DNA of 64,000 nt from Streptomyces sp. 11x1 (GTDB lineage: Bacteria > Actinomycetota > Actinomycetes > Streptomycetales > Streptomycetaceae): the NCBI RefSeq assembly GCF_032598905.1, contig NZ_CP122458.1:6287001-6351000 (forward strand). Reading direction: 5' to 3'. The notes beneath the pieces are model-generated. The model saw only the letters and a program-made list of their open reading frames with translations, was not told the origin of the DNA and made no database searches. How positions within the stretch are numbered: position 1 is the first letter of the stretch; every line of letters starts with the position of its first letter. The position numbers and the translations under genes were made by a program. Positions 47,044 through 55,718 of the stretch are shown here, in pieces.

Positions 47044-47981
47044 CCCGGGTCGCCGCCGTCGACTGCGGTACGAACTCCATCCGGCTCCTCGTCGCCGACG
47101 CCGACCCGGCCACCGGTGAGCTCGTCGAGCTGGACCGGCGGATGATCATCGTGCGGCTGGGCCAGGGCGTGGACCGTACGGGCAGGCTGGCCCCCGAGGC
47201 GCTGGAGCGGACCTTCGCGGCCTGTCGTGAGTACGCGGCCGTCATCAAGGAGCTGGGCGCCGAGCGGATCCGTTTCGTGGCCACCTCCGCCTCCCGGGAC
47301 GCCGAGAACCGGGAGGACTTCGTGCGCGGGGTCTTCGACATCCTCGGCGTCGAGCCCGAGGTGATCTCCGGCGACCGGGAGGCCGAGTTCTCCTTCACCG
47401 GCGCCACCAAGGAGCTGACGGGCCGCACCGACCTCACCACGCCGTACCTGGTGGTGGACATCGGCGGCGGCTCCACCGAGTTCGTCGTCGGCGACGGGCG
47501 GGTGCGCGGCGCCCGCTCGGTGGACATCGGCTGCGTACGGCTGACCGAGCGGCACCTCGTCCGGGACGGGGTGGTCGTCGACCCTCCGGGGCCGGAGCAG
47601 ATCGCCGCGATCCGCGCCGACATCGAGGCGGCCCTCGACCTCGCCGAGCGGGACGTGCCGCTGCGCGAGGCACACACCCTGGTCGGGCTGGCGGGGTCGG
47701 TCACCACCCTGTCCGCGATCGCCCAGGACCTGCCGGCGTACGACTCGGCGGCCATCCACCACTCGCGGATCGCCCACGACCGGGTCCGCGAGATCACCGA
47801 GTGGCTGCTGCGGTCCACGCACGCCGAGCGGGAGGCGGTCCCGTCGATGCATCCCGGGCGGGTGGACGTGATCGCGGCGGGCGCACTCGTGCTGCTGTCG
47901 ATCATGGAGCGGATCGGGGCGACGGAGGTCGTGGTGAGCGAACACGACATTCTGGACGGAATCGCCTGGTCCGTGGCGTAG
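47040..47981 (+). CDS. Ppx/GppA-family exopolyphosphatase/pppGpp phosphatase
   Basis: A 313-residue ASKHA-fold enzyme. Phosphate-1 motif AVDCGTNSIRLLVAD is at the N-terminus; FVATSASRDAENR and phosphate-2 motif VDIGGGSTEFVV follow near residue 140; GLAGSVTTLSAIA is the later conserved segment. It lacks the C-terminal HD-like extension of E. coli Ppx, as is usual in actinobacteria. It hydrolyses polyphosphate or pppGpp and so links to stringent-response control. GTG start coupled to DUF501. Confidence 0.92.
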   Translation: MTRVAAVDCGTNSIRLLVADADPATGELVELDRRMIIVRLGQGVDRTGRLAPEALERTFAACREYAAVIKELGAERIRFVATSASRDAENREDFVRGVFDILGVEPEVISGDREAEFSFTGATKELTGRTDLTTPYLVVDIGGGSTEFVVGDGRVRGARSVDIGCVRLTERHLVRDGVVVDPPGPEQIAAIRADIEAALDLAERDVPLREAHTLVGLAGSVTTLSAIAQDLPAYDSAAIHHSRIAHDRVREITEWLLRSTHAEREAVPSMHPGRVDVIAAGALVLLSIMERIGATEVVVSEHDILDGIAWSVA

Positions 47982-48475
47982 CGCGTGGCGTGGTCCGGGT
48001 GTGGCCGCCGGGGTCCTCCCGACGGCCCGCGGGCACTTGTGAGCAAGTGTTTACTACTCGCCGGTAGCCCTCGCTTGAGCTGTTCGGATAACGTATGAGC
48101 GCGTCCGAGGGGTGCTCCGGTATCTCTCGTCGACCCGGCGCCGACAAAGTTCGTGAAGTTCTTCACAAGAGAATCGCCCCTGTTGAGCGATGTTTTGAGG
48201 CTCCGCAGAGCGTTCCGGGGCTCCAAGGGGTCAACAGGGCGCCTCCGAAGGGTTTTCGCTGGGGCCTCGTCCGTGTGAAACGGAAGGGTGGTCCAGGGTC
48301 CCCGAGAGGCCGGAACGGCAGTTCACGCGGCCTTGACAACGGTCAAACCCCCCGGCCGGTTCCCTGGTGGGCGGTGGGCCCGGCCAGAGGGAGCGCGGAG
48401 TGTAGCAGAGGGTGTGGAGAAGCTTGTGAAGGGGCGCACGAGCGACCCCCGTATGGCGGGTACATACTCGATGGC
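47982..48475. other. Long regulatory region upstream of ndh
   Basis: A 494-base gap. It contains a hairpin CACTTG-TGAG-CAAGTG near 48034-48049 that could end the eno-ppx unit, a Rex-type operator at 48151-48168, and an inverted repeat TTGAC-AACG-GTCAA at about 48333-48346 that may be part of a promoter. A TACATACT box lies just before the start codon. No gene is visible. Confidence 0.5.
48151..48168. promoter_or_regulatory. Rex operator (ROP)
   Basis: TCGTGAAGTTCTTCACAA matches the Rex consensus TTGTGAA-N4-TTCACAA at all but one specified position. Rex releases DNA when the NADH/NAD+ ratio rises. In S. coelicolor the ndh gene is a known Rex target, from memory. The site is about 310 bases before the ndh ATG, so the promoter is either well upstream or the leader is long. 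Confidence 0.85.
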
Positions 48476-49858
48476 ATGAGCACCACGGAGCGTCCCAGGA
48501 TCCTCGTAGTAGGCGGTGGGTACGTAGGCCTGTACGCAGCTCGGCGCATCCTCAAGAAGATGCGCTACGGCGAGGCGACCGTCACGGTCGTCGACCCCCG
48601 GTCGTACATGACCTACCAGCCCTTCCTCCCCGAAGCCGCCGCCGGCAGCATCTCCCCCCGACACGTCGTCGTCCCGTTGCGACGCGTGCTCCCCAAGGCG
48701 GAGGTCCTCACCGGCCGGGTCACCACCATCGACCAGGACCGCAAGGTCGCCGTCGTCGCGCCGCTGGTCGGCGAGGCGTACGAGCTGCCCTTCGACTACC
48801 TGGTGATCGCGCTCGGCGCGGTCTCCCGCACCTTCCCGATCCCCGGCCTCGCCGAACAGGGCATCGGTATGAAGGGCATCGAGGAGGCCATCGGCCTGCG
48901 CAACCACGTCCTCGAGCAGCTCGACAAGGCCGACTCCACGACCGACGAGGACGTCCGCCGCAAGGCGTTGACCTTCGTCTTCGTGGGCGGTGGCTTCGCG
49001 GGTGCGGAGACCATCGGCGAGGTCGAGGACATGGCCCGCGACGCCGCGAAGTACTACAAGAACGTGTCCCGTGAGGACATGCGCTTCGTGCTCGTCGACG
49101 CCGCCGACAAGATCCTCCCCGAGGTCGGCCCGAAGCTCGGCAGCTACGGCAAGGAGCACCTGGAAAGCCGTGGGGTCGAGGTCTACCTCAACACCTCCAT
49201 GGACTCCTGCGTCGACGGCCACGTCGTGCTGAAGAACGGCCTGGAAGTCGACTCCAACACGATCGTCTGGACCGCCGGCGTCAAGCCGAACCCGGTCCTC
49301 TCCCGCTACGGCCTGCCGCTCGGCCCCCGCGGTCACGTGGACGCCTCGCCGACCCTCCAGGTCACCGGCACCGACTACATCTGGGCCGCCGGCGACAACG
49401 CGCAGGTCCCGGACGTCGCCGCCCGCAAGGCCGGCATCGAGAACGCCTGGTGCCCGCCGAACGCGCAGCACGCCCTGCGTCAGGCCAAGGTCCTCGGCGA
49501 CAACGTGGTTTCCGGTATGCGGGGCTTCCCGCAGAAGGAGTACGCGCACTCCAACAAGGGTGCGGTGGCGGGCCTCGGCCTCCACAAGGGCGTCGCGATG
49601 ATCGTCATGGGCAAGATGAAGATCAAGCTCAAGGGCCGCCTGGCGTGGTACATGCACCGTGGCTACCACGGTCTCGCCATGCCGACCTGGAACCGCAAGA
49701 TCCGGGTCTTCGCCGACTGGACGCTCGCGATGTTCCTCAAGCGCGAGGTCGTCTCCCTCGGCGCGATCGAGACTCCGCGCGAGGAGTTCTACGAAGCGGC
49801 GAAGCCGGCGCCGGTCGCTGCCGCGAGCAAGACCGGGGAAAAGGCCAAGGCCTCCTGA
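48476..49858 (+). CDS. ndh: Type II NADH dehydrogenase
   Basis: A 460-residue membrane-associated flavoprotein that passes electrons from NADH to menaquinone without pumping protons. FAD-binding motif VVGGGYVGLYAA is at the N-terminus; the second nucleotide motif VFVGGGFAGAETIGE starts near 167; the TGTDYIWAAGDNAQVPD FAD motif and an amphipathic C-terminal region (RKIRVFADWTLAMFLKRE) that binds the membrane follow. The ATG at 48476 has no Shine-Dalgarno and a -10-like box nearby, so it may be leaderless. The Rex operator upstream fits redox control. Confidence 0.95.
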   Translation: MSTTERPRILVVGGGYVGLYAARRILKKMRYGEATVTVVDPRSYMTYQPFLPEAAAGSISPRHVVVPLRRVLPKAEVLTGRVTTIDQDRKVAVVAPLVGEAYELPFDYLVIALGAVSRTFPIPGLAEQGIGMKGIEEAIGLRNHVLEQLDKADSTTDEDVRRKALTFVFVGGGFAGAETIGEVEDMARDAAKYYKNVSREDMRFVLVDAADKILPEVGPKLGSYGKEHLESRGVEVYLNTSMDSCVDGHVVLKNGLEVDSNTIVWTAGVKPNPVLSRYGLPLGPRGHVDASPTLQVTGTDYIWAAGDNAQVPDVAARKAGIENAWCPPNAQHALRQAKVLGDNVVSGMRGFPQKEYAHSNKGAVAGLGLHKGVAMIVMGKMKIKLKGRLAWYMHRGYHGLAMPTWNRKIRVFADWTLAMFLKREVVSLGAIETPREEFYEAAKPAPVAAASKTGEKAKAS

Positions 49859-49872
49859 TTTCCTGACCCATC

Positions 49873-49912
49873 CGAAGGGCCTCCCGCCATCCGTGGTGCG
49901 GGGGGCCCTTCG
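49873..49912. terminator. Hairpin terminator after ndh
   Basis: CGAAGGGCCTCCCGC pairs with GCGGGGGGCCCTTCG (one T-G wobble) around a 10-base loop, 15 bases after the ndh stop. Confidence 0.8.
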
Positions 49913-49975
49913 GCGTGCGCGGGAGAGCTCGGGGGTGCGGGTGCGTTGGCGACCACAGGCCCGGTGACGCTTCTC

Positions 49976-50075
49976 GCGCAGTTCCCCGCGCCCCTGAGAA
50001 GCAGGGGCTGCGCCCGTGCTTTTCAGGCCCGCAGGGCCTGGTCTTTCAGGGGCGTGGGGAACTGCGCGACCAGCC
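49976..50075. repeat. Inverted pair of the dispersed repeat
   Basis: Two oppositely oriented copies: TCGCGCAGTTCCCCGCGCCC at the left and GGGGCGTGGGGAACTGCGCGA at the right (counted in two parts, GGGGCGTGGGGA and ACTGCGCGA). They enclose GC-rich filler and together can form a long hairpin. They lie in the 330-base gap before the cfa-like gene. Confidence 0.75.
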
Positions 50076-50188
50076 CCCACTCACCCGCACCCGAACAACA
50101 CACCTCGCGCGGGGAATACGGCAAGGCCCCCCAGGTGATTACCGTGACGTTGGACATTCCGGGATCTGTTGTCACGGAGGTGTGCGCC

Positions 50189-51490
50189 ATGCAGGACGCC
50201 GCGTCGCGGCTGAAGACCCTGTTCGAGCAGCTGTCGGGGGCCCCGCTCCCGGTCCGCCTGCGGGCCTGGGACGGATCGACGGCGGGACCGCCCGAGGCCC
50301 CCGCCCTCGTCGTACGCAACCGCAGGGCCCTGCGCCGAGTGCTGTGGAAGCCCGGCGAACTGGGCCTGGCCCGCGCCTGGGTCGCCGGTGACCTCGGGGT
50401 CGACGGCGACCTGTACGCCGTACTGGACCTGGTGGCCGCACACGTGTGGGAGCGGGACGAGGACGCCCGGAGCCTCGCCGACGTCCTGCGCGACCCCCGG
50501 GCGCGGACGGCCGTCAAGGAGCTGCTGAAGCTGGCCGGCCCCGCGGCCCTGGTCCCGCCCGGACCGCCCCGCGAGGAGGTCCGCAGCCGCCACCGGCACA
50601 CCAGACGCACCGACAGACGTGCCGTCAGCCACCACTACGACGTGGGCAACGACTTCTACGAGGCCGTCCTCGGCCCGTCGATGGTGTACTCCTGCGCCTA
50701 CTGGGCCGCCTCCGACGGCACCACCACCCTGGAGGCCGCACAGCACGACAAGCTCGACCTCATCTGCCGCAAGCTCGACCTGCGCCCCGGGCAGCGGCTC
50801 CTGGACGTCGGCTGCGGCTGGGGCTCGATGGCCGTGCACGCCGCCCACGAGTACGGCGTCCATGTCGTCGGCGTCACCCTCTCCCAGGAGCAGGCCGCCT
50901 ACGCCCGCAAACGCGTCGCCGAAGAGGGCCTCACCGACCGCGTCGAGATCCGTGTCCAGGACTACCGCGACGTCACCGACGGGCCCTACGACGCGATCTC
51001 CTCGGTCGGCATGGCCGAACACGTGGGCGCGGACCGGTACCTGGAGTACGCCGAGGATCTGTACCGGCTGCTCGCCCCGGGCGGGCGGCTGCTCAACCAC
51101 CAGATCTCCCGGCGGCCGCGGCGCGACGAGAGCGCGTACTCCGTCGACGGCTTCATCGACGCGTACGTCTTCCCGGACGGCGAACTCGCCCCGATCGGCA
51201 CCACCGTCACCCAGCTCGAACGCGCCGGGTTCGAGGTCCGCGACGTGGAGTCCCTGCGCGAGCACTACGCCCTGACCCTGCGCGCCTGGGTCACCAACCT
51301 CGAAGCCCGCTGGGCGCACGCGGTCGCCCTGGTCGGCCCCGGTCGCGCCCGTGTCTGGCGCCTGTACATGGCCGCCTCCGCCCTCGGCTTCGAACGCAAC
51401 CACCTCGGCGTCAACCAGGTACTGGCCGTACGCCCGCCGGAAGGGGGTGCGTCGGGCCTCCCGCTCAGGGCCCGGACCTGGGGGGCCTGA
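50189..51490 (+). CDS. Cyclopropane-fatty-acyl-phospholipid synthase-like
   Basis: A 433-residue SAM-dependent methyltransferase of the CFA/mycolic-acid cyclopropanation family, which adds a methylene to an unsaturated acyl chain in membrane phospholipid. The N-terminal lipid-binding domain is present, then SHHYDVGNDFYEAVLGPSMVYSCAYW and SAM motif I LLDVGCGWGSMA with Asp206. The GMAEHVG motif and the carbonate-binding region follow. The ATG at 50189 has GGAGG eight bases upstream, favouring it over earlier frames that are open. Confidence 0.9.
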   Translation: MQDAASRLKTLFEQLSGAPLPVRLRAWDGSTAGPPEAPALVVRNRRALRRVLWKPGELGLARAWVAGDLGVDGDLYAVLDLVAAHVWERDEDARSLADVLRDPRARTAVKELLKLAGPAALVPPGPPREEVRSRHRHTRRTDRRAVSHHYDVGNDFYEAVLGPSMVYSCAYWAASDGTTTLEAAQHDKLDLICRKLDLRPGQRLLDVGCGWGSMAVHAAHEYGVHVVGVTLSQEQAAYARKRVAEEGLTDRVEIRVQDYRDVTDGPYDAISSVGMAEHVGADRYLEYAEDLYRLLAPGGRLLNHQISRRPRRDESAYSVDGFIDAYVFPDGELAPIGTTVTQLERAGFEVRDVESLREHYALTLRAWVTNLEARWAHAVALVGPGRARVWRLYMAASALGFERNHLGVNQVLAVRPPEGGASGLPLRARTWGA

Positions 51491-51495
51491 ACGCC

Positions 51496-51533
51496 CGGAC
51501 GGGGGCGCGTACGGCCAAGTACGCGCCCCCGTC
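51496..51533. terminator. Hairpin terminator, convergent genes
   Basis: Perfect 16-base arms GGACGGGGGCGCGTAC and GTACGCGCCCCCGTCC enclose a six-base loop between the cfa-like gene and the convergent FtsX gene. Confidence 0.85.
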
Positions 51534-51572
51534 CGTATGTCTCCCGCCGGGCGGCGGCTGTCTCCCGCGCGG

Positions 51573-54113
51573 CTACTCCGACTTGATCGCGGCCAGCATG
51601 TTCAGCTTCGCCGCGCGGCGGGCCGGCCACAGGGCGGCCAGGATGCCGACGGTGGCGGCGAGGAGAAGGAAGACGGCCATCCGGGCCCAGGGGACGACCA
51701 GTTCGTACGTGGGCATCCGGCTGGCGATCAGCTCGCCGGCGGCCCAGCCGAAGAAGACACCCAGGCCGATGCCGAGGACACCGCCGAAGAGAGAGATGAC
51801 CAGGGACTCCAGACGGACCATCCGCTTGATGCCCCGTCGGTCGAGACCGATCGCCCGGAGCATGCCGATCTCCTGCGAGCGCTCGAACACCGACATGGCG
51901 AGGGTGTTGATCACGCCGAGGACGGCCACGATCACCGCCATCGCCAGCAGGCCGTACAGCATGTTCAGCATCAGCGTGAACATCTGCGCGATGTCGTCGG
52001 AGAGGTCCTGCCCGCTCTGGACCTTGATCGCCGGGTTCTCGCCGAGGGCCTTCTCCAGCCGGTCCTTGGTGGCGTCGGAGGCGCCGGCCGAGGTCTTGAC
52101 CATGACCATCATGTCCGCCGGGTCCGCGCCGGCCGGCAGCCGCTTCGTGAGCGTCGCGTTGTCCAGCAGGATGCCCCGGATCAGCTCGTTGCTCTCGTAG
52201 ACCCCGGAGACGGTCAGCTTCTCCTTCTCGCCGCCCTCGAACCCGGCGGTGAACTCGGAACCGGCCTTCCAGCCGCGCCGCTCGGCGGTGTCCGCGTCCA
52301 CCACGACCTGGCCGCCGCCGACCTTGAACGTCCCGTTGTCCAGCGGCAGGTTGGTGAGCTTCCCGATGGCCGTGCCGTTCACGCCCGTGAGGTACTCGGT
52401 CTCTGCCCCGATCCGGGACTCGGCGTTGCGCAGCGGTGAGACGGCGGTGACTCCCTCGGTGGTGGAGAGCTTTTTCTCCACGTCCGGGGAGAGATAGTTG
52501 CCGTTGGCCATCGAGACGACGTAGTCCGCCTTGATCGCGTCGGCGGCCATCTTGCCGATGGCTGTCTGGAGGCTGCCCGCCATCACCGTCATCCCGGTGA
52601 TCAGCGTCAGGCCGATCATCAGCGCCGAGGCGGTCGCGGCGGTGCGGCGCGGGTTGCGTACGGAGTTCTGCCGGGCGAGCTTGCCGGAGATCCCGAACAC
52701 CCGCATGAGGGGGGCCGCGGCCGCGATCAGCGGGCGGGACAGGAGGGGGGTGAGGACGAAGACACCGATGATCAGCAGCACCGCGCCGATGCCCATCGGC
52801 GCCTGCCCGTCCGAGCCGTCCATGGTGGTGGCGTACAGCACGGTGGCCACGCCCGCGCCGGCGAACAGCGCGCCGATCGTGTTCCGTACGACCAGCGACT
52901 TGGTCGTCGCCGCCGCGTGCACGCTGCTCATCGCCGCGACCGGCGGGATCTTCGCCGCGCGGCGGCCCGGCAGCCAGGCGGCCAGCATCGTGATCAGTAC
53001 GCCGACGAGCAGGGCGGTGGCGACCGTGCCGGGGGAGACCACCAGCGGGCCGGCGGGGACGGTCTCGCCGAGGCTGCTGATCAGCGCCCGCATCCCGGCG
53101 CCGATCCCGACACCGGCGGCCAGGCCGGTCACCGCGGCGACCAGGCCCACCACGAACGCCTCGATCAGCACGGAGCGCGTGACCTGGCGGCGGGAGGCGC
53201 CGACCGCGCGCAGCAGCGCCAGCTCCTTGGTGCGCTGGGCCACCAGCATGGTGAAGGTGTTGGCGATGATGAACGTGCCCACGAACAGGGCGATCCCGGC
53301 GAAGACCAGCAGCGCGTTCTTCAGCCCGCTCATCTCGGCGGCGATCTGCGTGGCCTGGTCGTCCGCGAGCTGCTGACCGGTGGTGGTGTGGACGGAGTCC
53401 TTCGGCAGGACGTCCTCGACGGACTTCTGCAACTGGGCCTGGCTGGTGCCGGCCGCCGCCGTCACGTTGATCGTGTCGAACTCGCCCTCCATGTGGAAGA
53501 GCTTCTGGGCGGTCGCCGTGTCGAACAGGGTGAGGCTGCCTCCGGCGGCGACATTGCCGTCGTTTGTTGTGAAGATGCCGCTGACGGTGGGGGTGAGGAC
53601 CGGGCCGTCGACGGACAGCCGCACGGTGTCGCCCACCTCGTACCCGGCCCGCCTCGCGGTCTCCGAGTCGATCGCGACCTCGTCCGCGCCCTTCGGCGCG
53701 CGGCCGCCGTCCCGGATGGGGTACCGGGGATCGTCGGTCCCCCAGTAGTTCCCGCCCTGCGACTGGAAGCCGCCGCCGATCAGCTTGCCGTCCTTGCCGG
53801 CGAGGGCGGTGAACCCGCTCACCACACCGATCGCCGACTCGGCGCCGGGCGCCCGCTCGACCTTCTCCAGCACCTCGGGAGTCAGCTTGGGCTGGTCGGC
53901 GACGGTGTCGCCCTCGTCCGGCTGGTACCCCGGCCGGATCGCGACGTCCACCTGGTCGAAGCCCTTGGCCGAGCTCTTCTGCAGCGCGTCGGAGATGGTG
54001 TTGGTGAAGACGAGCGTGCCGGACACGAAGGCCACGCCGAGCATCACCGCGAGCACGGTCATGAGAAGCCTGGCCTTGTGCGAGAGCACGTTGCGCAGGG
54101 CGGTACGGAACAT
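51573..54113 (-). CDS. FtsX-like ABC permease, second copy
   Basis: An 846-residue permease with the same layout as the one at 17581: an N-terminal helix, an extracytoplasmic domain, FtsX blocks at about 255-390 and 720-845, and a second large extracytoplasmic domain. Conserved blocks include LLVFAGIALFVGTFIIANTF, QRTKELALLRAVGASRR and RSQEIGMLRAIGLDRRG. Its C-terminus PARRAAKLNMLAAIKSE parallels that of the first copy. The ATG at 54113 has AGGA upstream. The gene lies about 110 bases after the ATPase stop in the same direction. Substrate unknown. Confidence 0.92.
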   Translation of the reverse strand: MFRTALRNVLSHKARLLMTVLAVMLGVAFVSGTLVFTNTISDALQKSSAKGFDQVDVAIRPGYQPDEGDTVADQPKLTPEVLEKVERAPGAESAIGVVSGFTALAGKDGKLIGGGFQSQGGNYWGTDDPRYPIRDGGRAPKGADEVAIDSETARRAGYEVGDTVRLSVDGPVLTPTVSGIFTTNDGNVAAGGSLTLFDTATAQKLFHMEGEFDTINVTAAAGTSQAQLQKSVEDVLPKDSVHTTTGQQLADDQATQIAAEMSGLKNALLVFAGIALFVGTFIIANTFTMLVAQRTKELALLRAVGASRRQVTRSVLIEAFVVGLVAAVTGLAAGVGIGAGMRALISSLGETVPAGPLVVSPGTVATALLVGVLITMLAAWLPGRRAAKIPPVAAMSSVHAAATTKSLVVRNTIGALFAGAGVATVLYATTMDGSDGQAPMGIGAVLLIIGVFVLTPLLSRPLIAAAAPLMRVFGISGKLARQNSVRNPRRTAATASALMIGLTLITGMTVMAGSLQTAIGKMAADAIKADYVVSMANGNYLSPDVEKKLSTTEGVTAVSPLRNAESRIGAETEYLTGVNGTAIGKLTNLPLDNGTFKVGGGQVVVDADTAERRGWKAGSEFTAGFEGGEKEKLTVSGVYESNELIRGILLDNATLTKRLPAGADPADMMVMVKTSAGASDATKDRLEKALGENPAIKVQSGQDLSDDIAQMFTLMLNMLYGLLAMAVIVAVLGVINTLAMSVFERSQEIGMLRAIGLDRRGIKRMVRLESLVISLFGGVLGIGLGVFFGWAAGELIASRMPTYELVVPWARMAVFLLLAATVGILAALWPARRAAKLNMLAAIKSE

Positions 54114-54223
54114 GAAGGGGTCCTGGGGTCGGGGCGGGCAGGGCGGAGCGGGTGTGGGTGTGGGCGCGGGTGCGCGGTGTGCGGGATGCGCGCGGGGGAC
54201 GTGAGCCGGGGTGGCGAACTCCC

Positions 54224-54994
54224 TCAGCTCGTACGCCCCTTGGTGTCGAACCTCTTCATCCGGTCCAGCACCAGGTCCGCCGTCGGCTCGTGCATCTCGT
54301 CCACGATGCGCCCGTCGGCGAGGAAGATGACCCGGTCCGCGTACGCCGCGGCCACCGGGTCGTGCGTCACCATCACCACCGTCTGCCCCAACTCCCGTAC
54401 GGAGTTGCGCAGGAAGCCCAGCACCTCGGCGCCCGAGCGCGAGTCGAGGTTTCCGGTGGGCTCGTCCCCGAAGATGATGTCCGGCCGTGAGGCGAGCGCC
54501 CGCGCCACGGCGACGCGCTGCTGCTGGCCGCCGGAGAGCTGGGCGGGCCGGTGGCTCAGCCGGTCGGCCAGGCCCACCATCCGAATCACGGTGTCCAGCC
54601 ACTGCTTGTCCGGCTTTCGGCCCGCGATGTCCATCGGGAGGGTGATGTTCTCCAGCGCGGTCAGTGTCGGCAGCAGGTTGAACGCCTGGAAGATGAAGCC
54701 GATCTTGTCGCGGCGCAGCTTGGTGAGCTGCTTGTCCTTCAGCGAGCCCAGTTCGGTCTCGCCGATGCGGACGGAGCCGGACGAGAAGGTGTCCAGGCCG
54801 GCCACGCAGTGCATCAGCGTGGACTTGCCGGAGCCCGAGGGGCCCATGATCGCGGTGAACTGGGCCTGCCGGAAGTCGACGGTGACCTGGTCCAGCGCGA
54901 CCACTCGGGTCTCGCCCTGTCCGTAGACCTTCGACAGTTCCGTGGCGCGGGCGGCCACGGCGGTGGACCGGGCGGCGAGAGGGGTGGTGGTCAC
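54224..54994 (-). CDS. ABC transporter ATPase, second copy
   Basis: A 256-residue ATPase nearly superimposable on the one at 16796: Walker A GPSGSGKS, FIFQAFNLLPT, signature LSGGQQQR, DEPTGNLDS, VTHDP and ending in RFDTKGRTS. The GTG at 54994 has AGGAG eight bases upstream; the open frame before it codes for Pro/Ala-rich sequence and is probably not translated. With the permease at 51573 it forms one transporter. Confidence 0.93.
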   Translation of the reverse strand: MTTTPLAARSTAVAARATELSKVYGQGETRVVALDQVTVDFRQAQFTAIMGPSGSGKSTLMHCVAGLDTFSSGSVRIGETELGSLKDKQLTKLRRDKIGFIFQAFNLLPTLTALENITLPMDIAGRKPDKQWLDTVIRMVGLADRLSHRPAQLSGGQQQRVAVARALASRPDIIFGDEPTGNLDSRSGAEVLGFLRNSVRELGQTVVMVTHDPVAAAYADRVIFLADGRIVDEMHEPTADLVLDRMKRFDTKGRTS

Positions 54995-55505
54995 GGGTGG
55001 AACTCCTGTCGGGACGACGGCGTTTGGGGTGTGCGGGAACGGCCGGGCGGGCCGGGCGACGGGCCGGTTCGTGGCGCGCGCCGAGGGCATGCCGGGGCCG
55101 TTCGCTGCTCGTTTCGTGGGGGGGCTCCATCGTCTCGGCGCGGGGGCGCCGTGTAGTCAGCCGCTGTTCCGGTTCCGGGGGCCGACTTCTGACTGACCGG
55201 CAGGCGTCGCGTCATACCTGGGAATGACGGCGGGCTCCGACCCGAGTGGCGGGGCCTGACCGACACGAGTCACCGCGTCACCGCGCGTGTCACACGAGGG
55301 ACCGCTCGTTCGGGCGGTGAAATTCCGTCATTCCGCACACGGGCGGTCTTGCCGTCCGTAAGGCTATTGGCAAGTGCGGATGGTGTGTTCCGTGGGCTGA
55401 TGCACCCTCAGACGTCAATAAAATAAGACAACATCGGTCCGCTCTTCGACTGTTCGGGGGAAGCGTCCCGATAGGCTCGGGACCTCAGCGCGGAGCCCAT
55501 GGCCT
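54995..55505. other. Divergent region between ABC operon and bldA
   Basis: A 511-base gap without a gene. From about 55260 to 55440 it is clearly richer in A and T than its surroundings (AATAAAATAAGAC near 55420). A GTCATACC/GGAATGAC inverted repeat lies near 55212-55229. The region must hold the promoters of the ABC operon (minus strand) and of bldA (plus strand). Confidence 0.5.
55472..55477 (+). promoter_or_regulatory. Probable bldA -10 box TAGGCT
   Basis: TAGGCT fits the Streptomyces vegetative -10 consensus (TAGRYT). Transcription would start near 55484, about 22 bases before the tRNA. The -35 is weak: a TTCG or CTGTTC sequence lies 16-21 bases upstream. Confidence 0.45.
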
Positions 55506-55588
55506 GCCCGGATGGTGGAATGCAGACACGGCGAGCTTAAACCTCGCTGCCCCTCGCGGGCGTACCGGTTCAAGTCCGGTTCCGGGCA
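55506..55588 (+). tRNA. bldA: tRNA-Leu (anticodon TAA), the developmental tRNA bldA
   Basis: An 83-base class II cloverleaf. The acceptor stem is GCCCGGA/TCCGGGC (55506-55512 with 55581-55587). The anticodon stem GCGAG/CTCGC encloses the loop CTTAAAC, with anticodon TAA at 55538-55540. A long variable arm and a GGTTCAAGTCC T-arm are present. CCA is not encoded (CCT follows). This tRNA alone reads UUA codons in Streptomyces. It is needed for aerial growth and antibiotic production, because UUA occurs mainly in developmental and secondary-metabolism genes. Confidence 0.97.
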
Positions 55589-55718
55589 CCTCCGATCAAA
55601 CCAACCCATTCCCTCTCAAACCCCCACACACCCCCCAGCGGCAAGGTGCGCCTCTCACTCGCCGGGCGCACGCTGTCCCCATGAGCCCCGGCACTGCAGC
55701 GGGCCCCCGGGTGGCCCG

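Noticed and set aside
48034..48049. CACTTG-TGAG-CAAGTG palindrome as a second regulator site
   Set aside because: It does not match the Rex consensus and fits better as a weak hairpin after ppx; no further evidence.
51573..55130. Single open frame joining the ATPase region with the FtsX permease
   Set aside because: The ATPase portion is read in the wrong frame; the separate 256-aa ATPase and 846-aa permease have proper motifs and starts.
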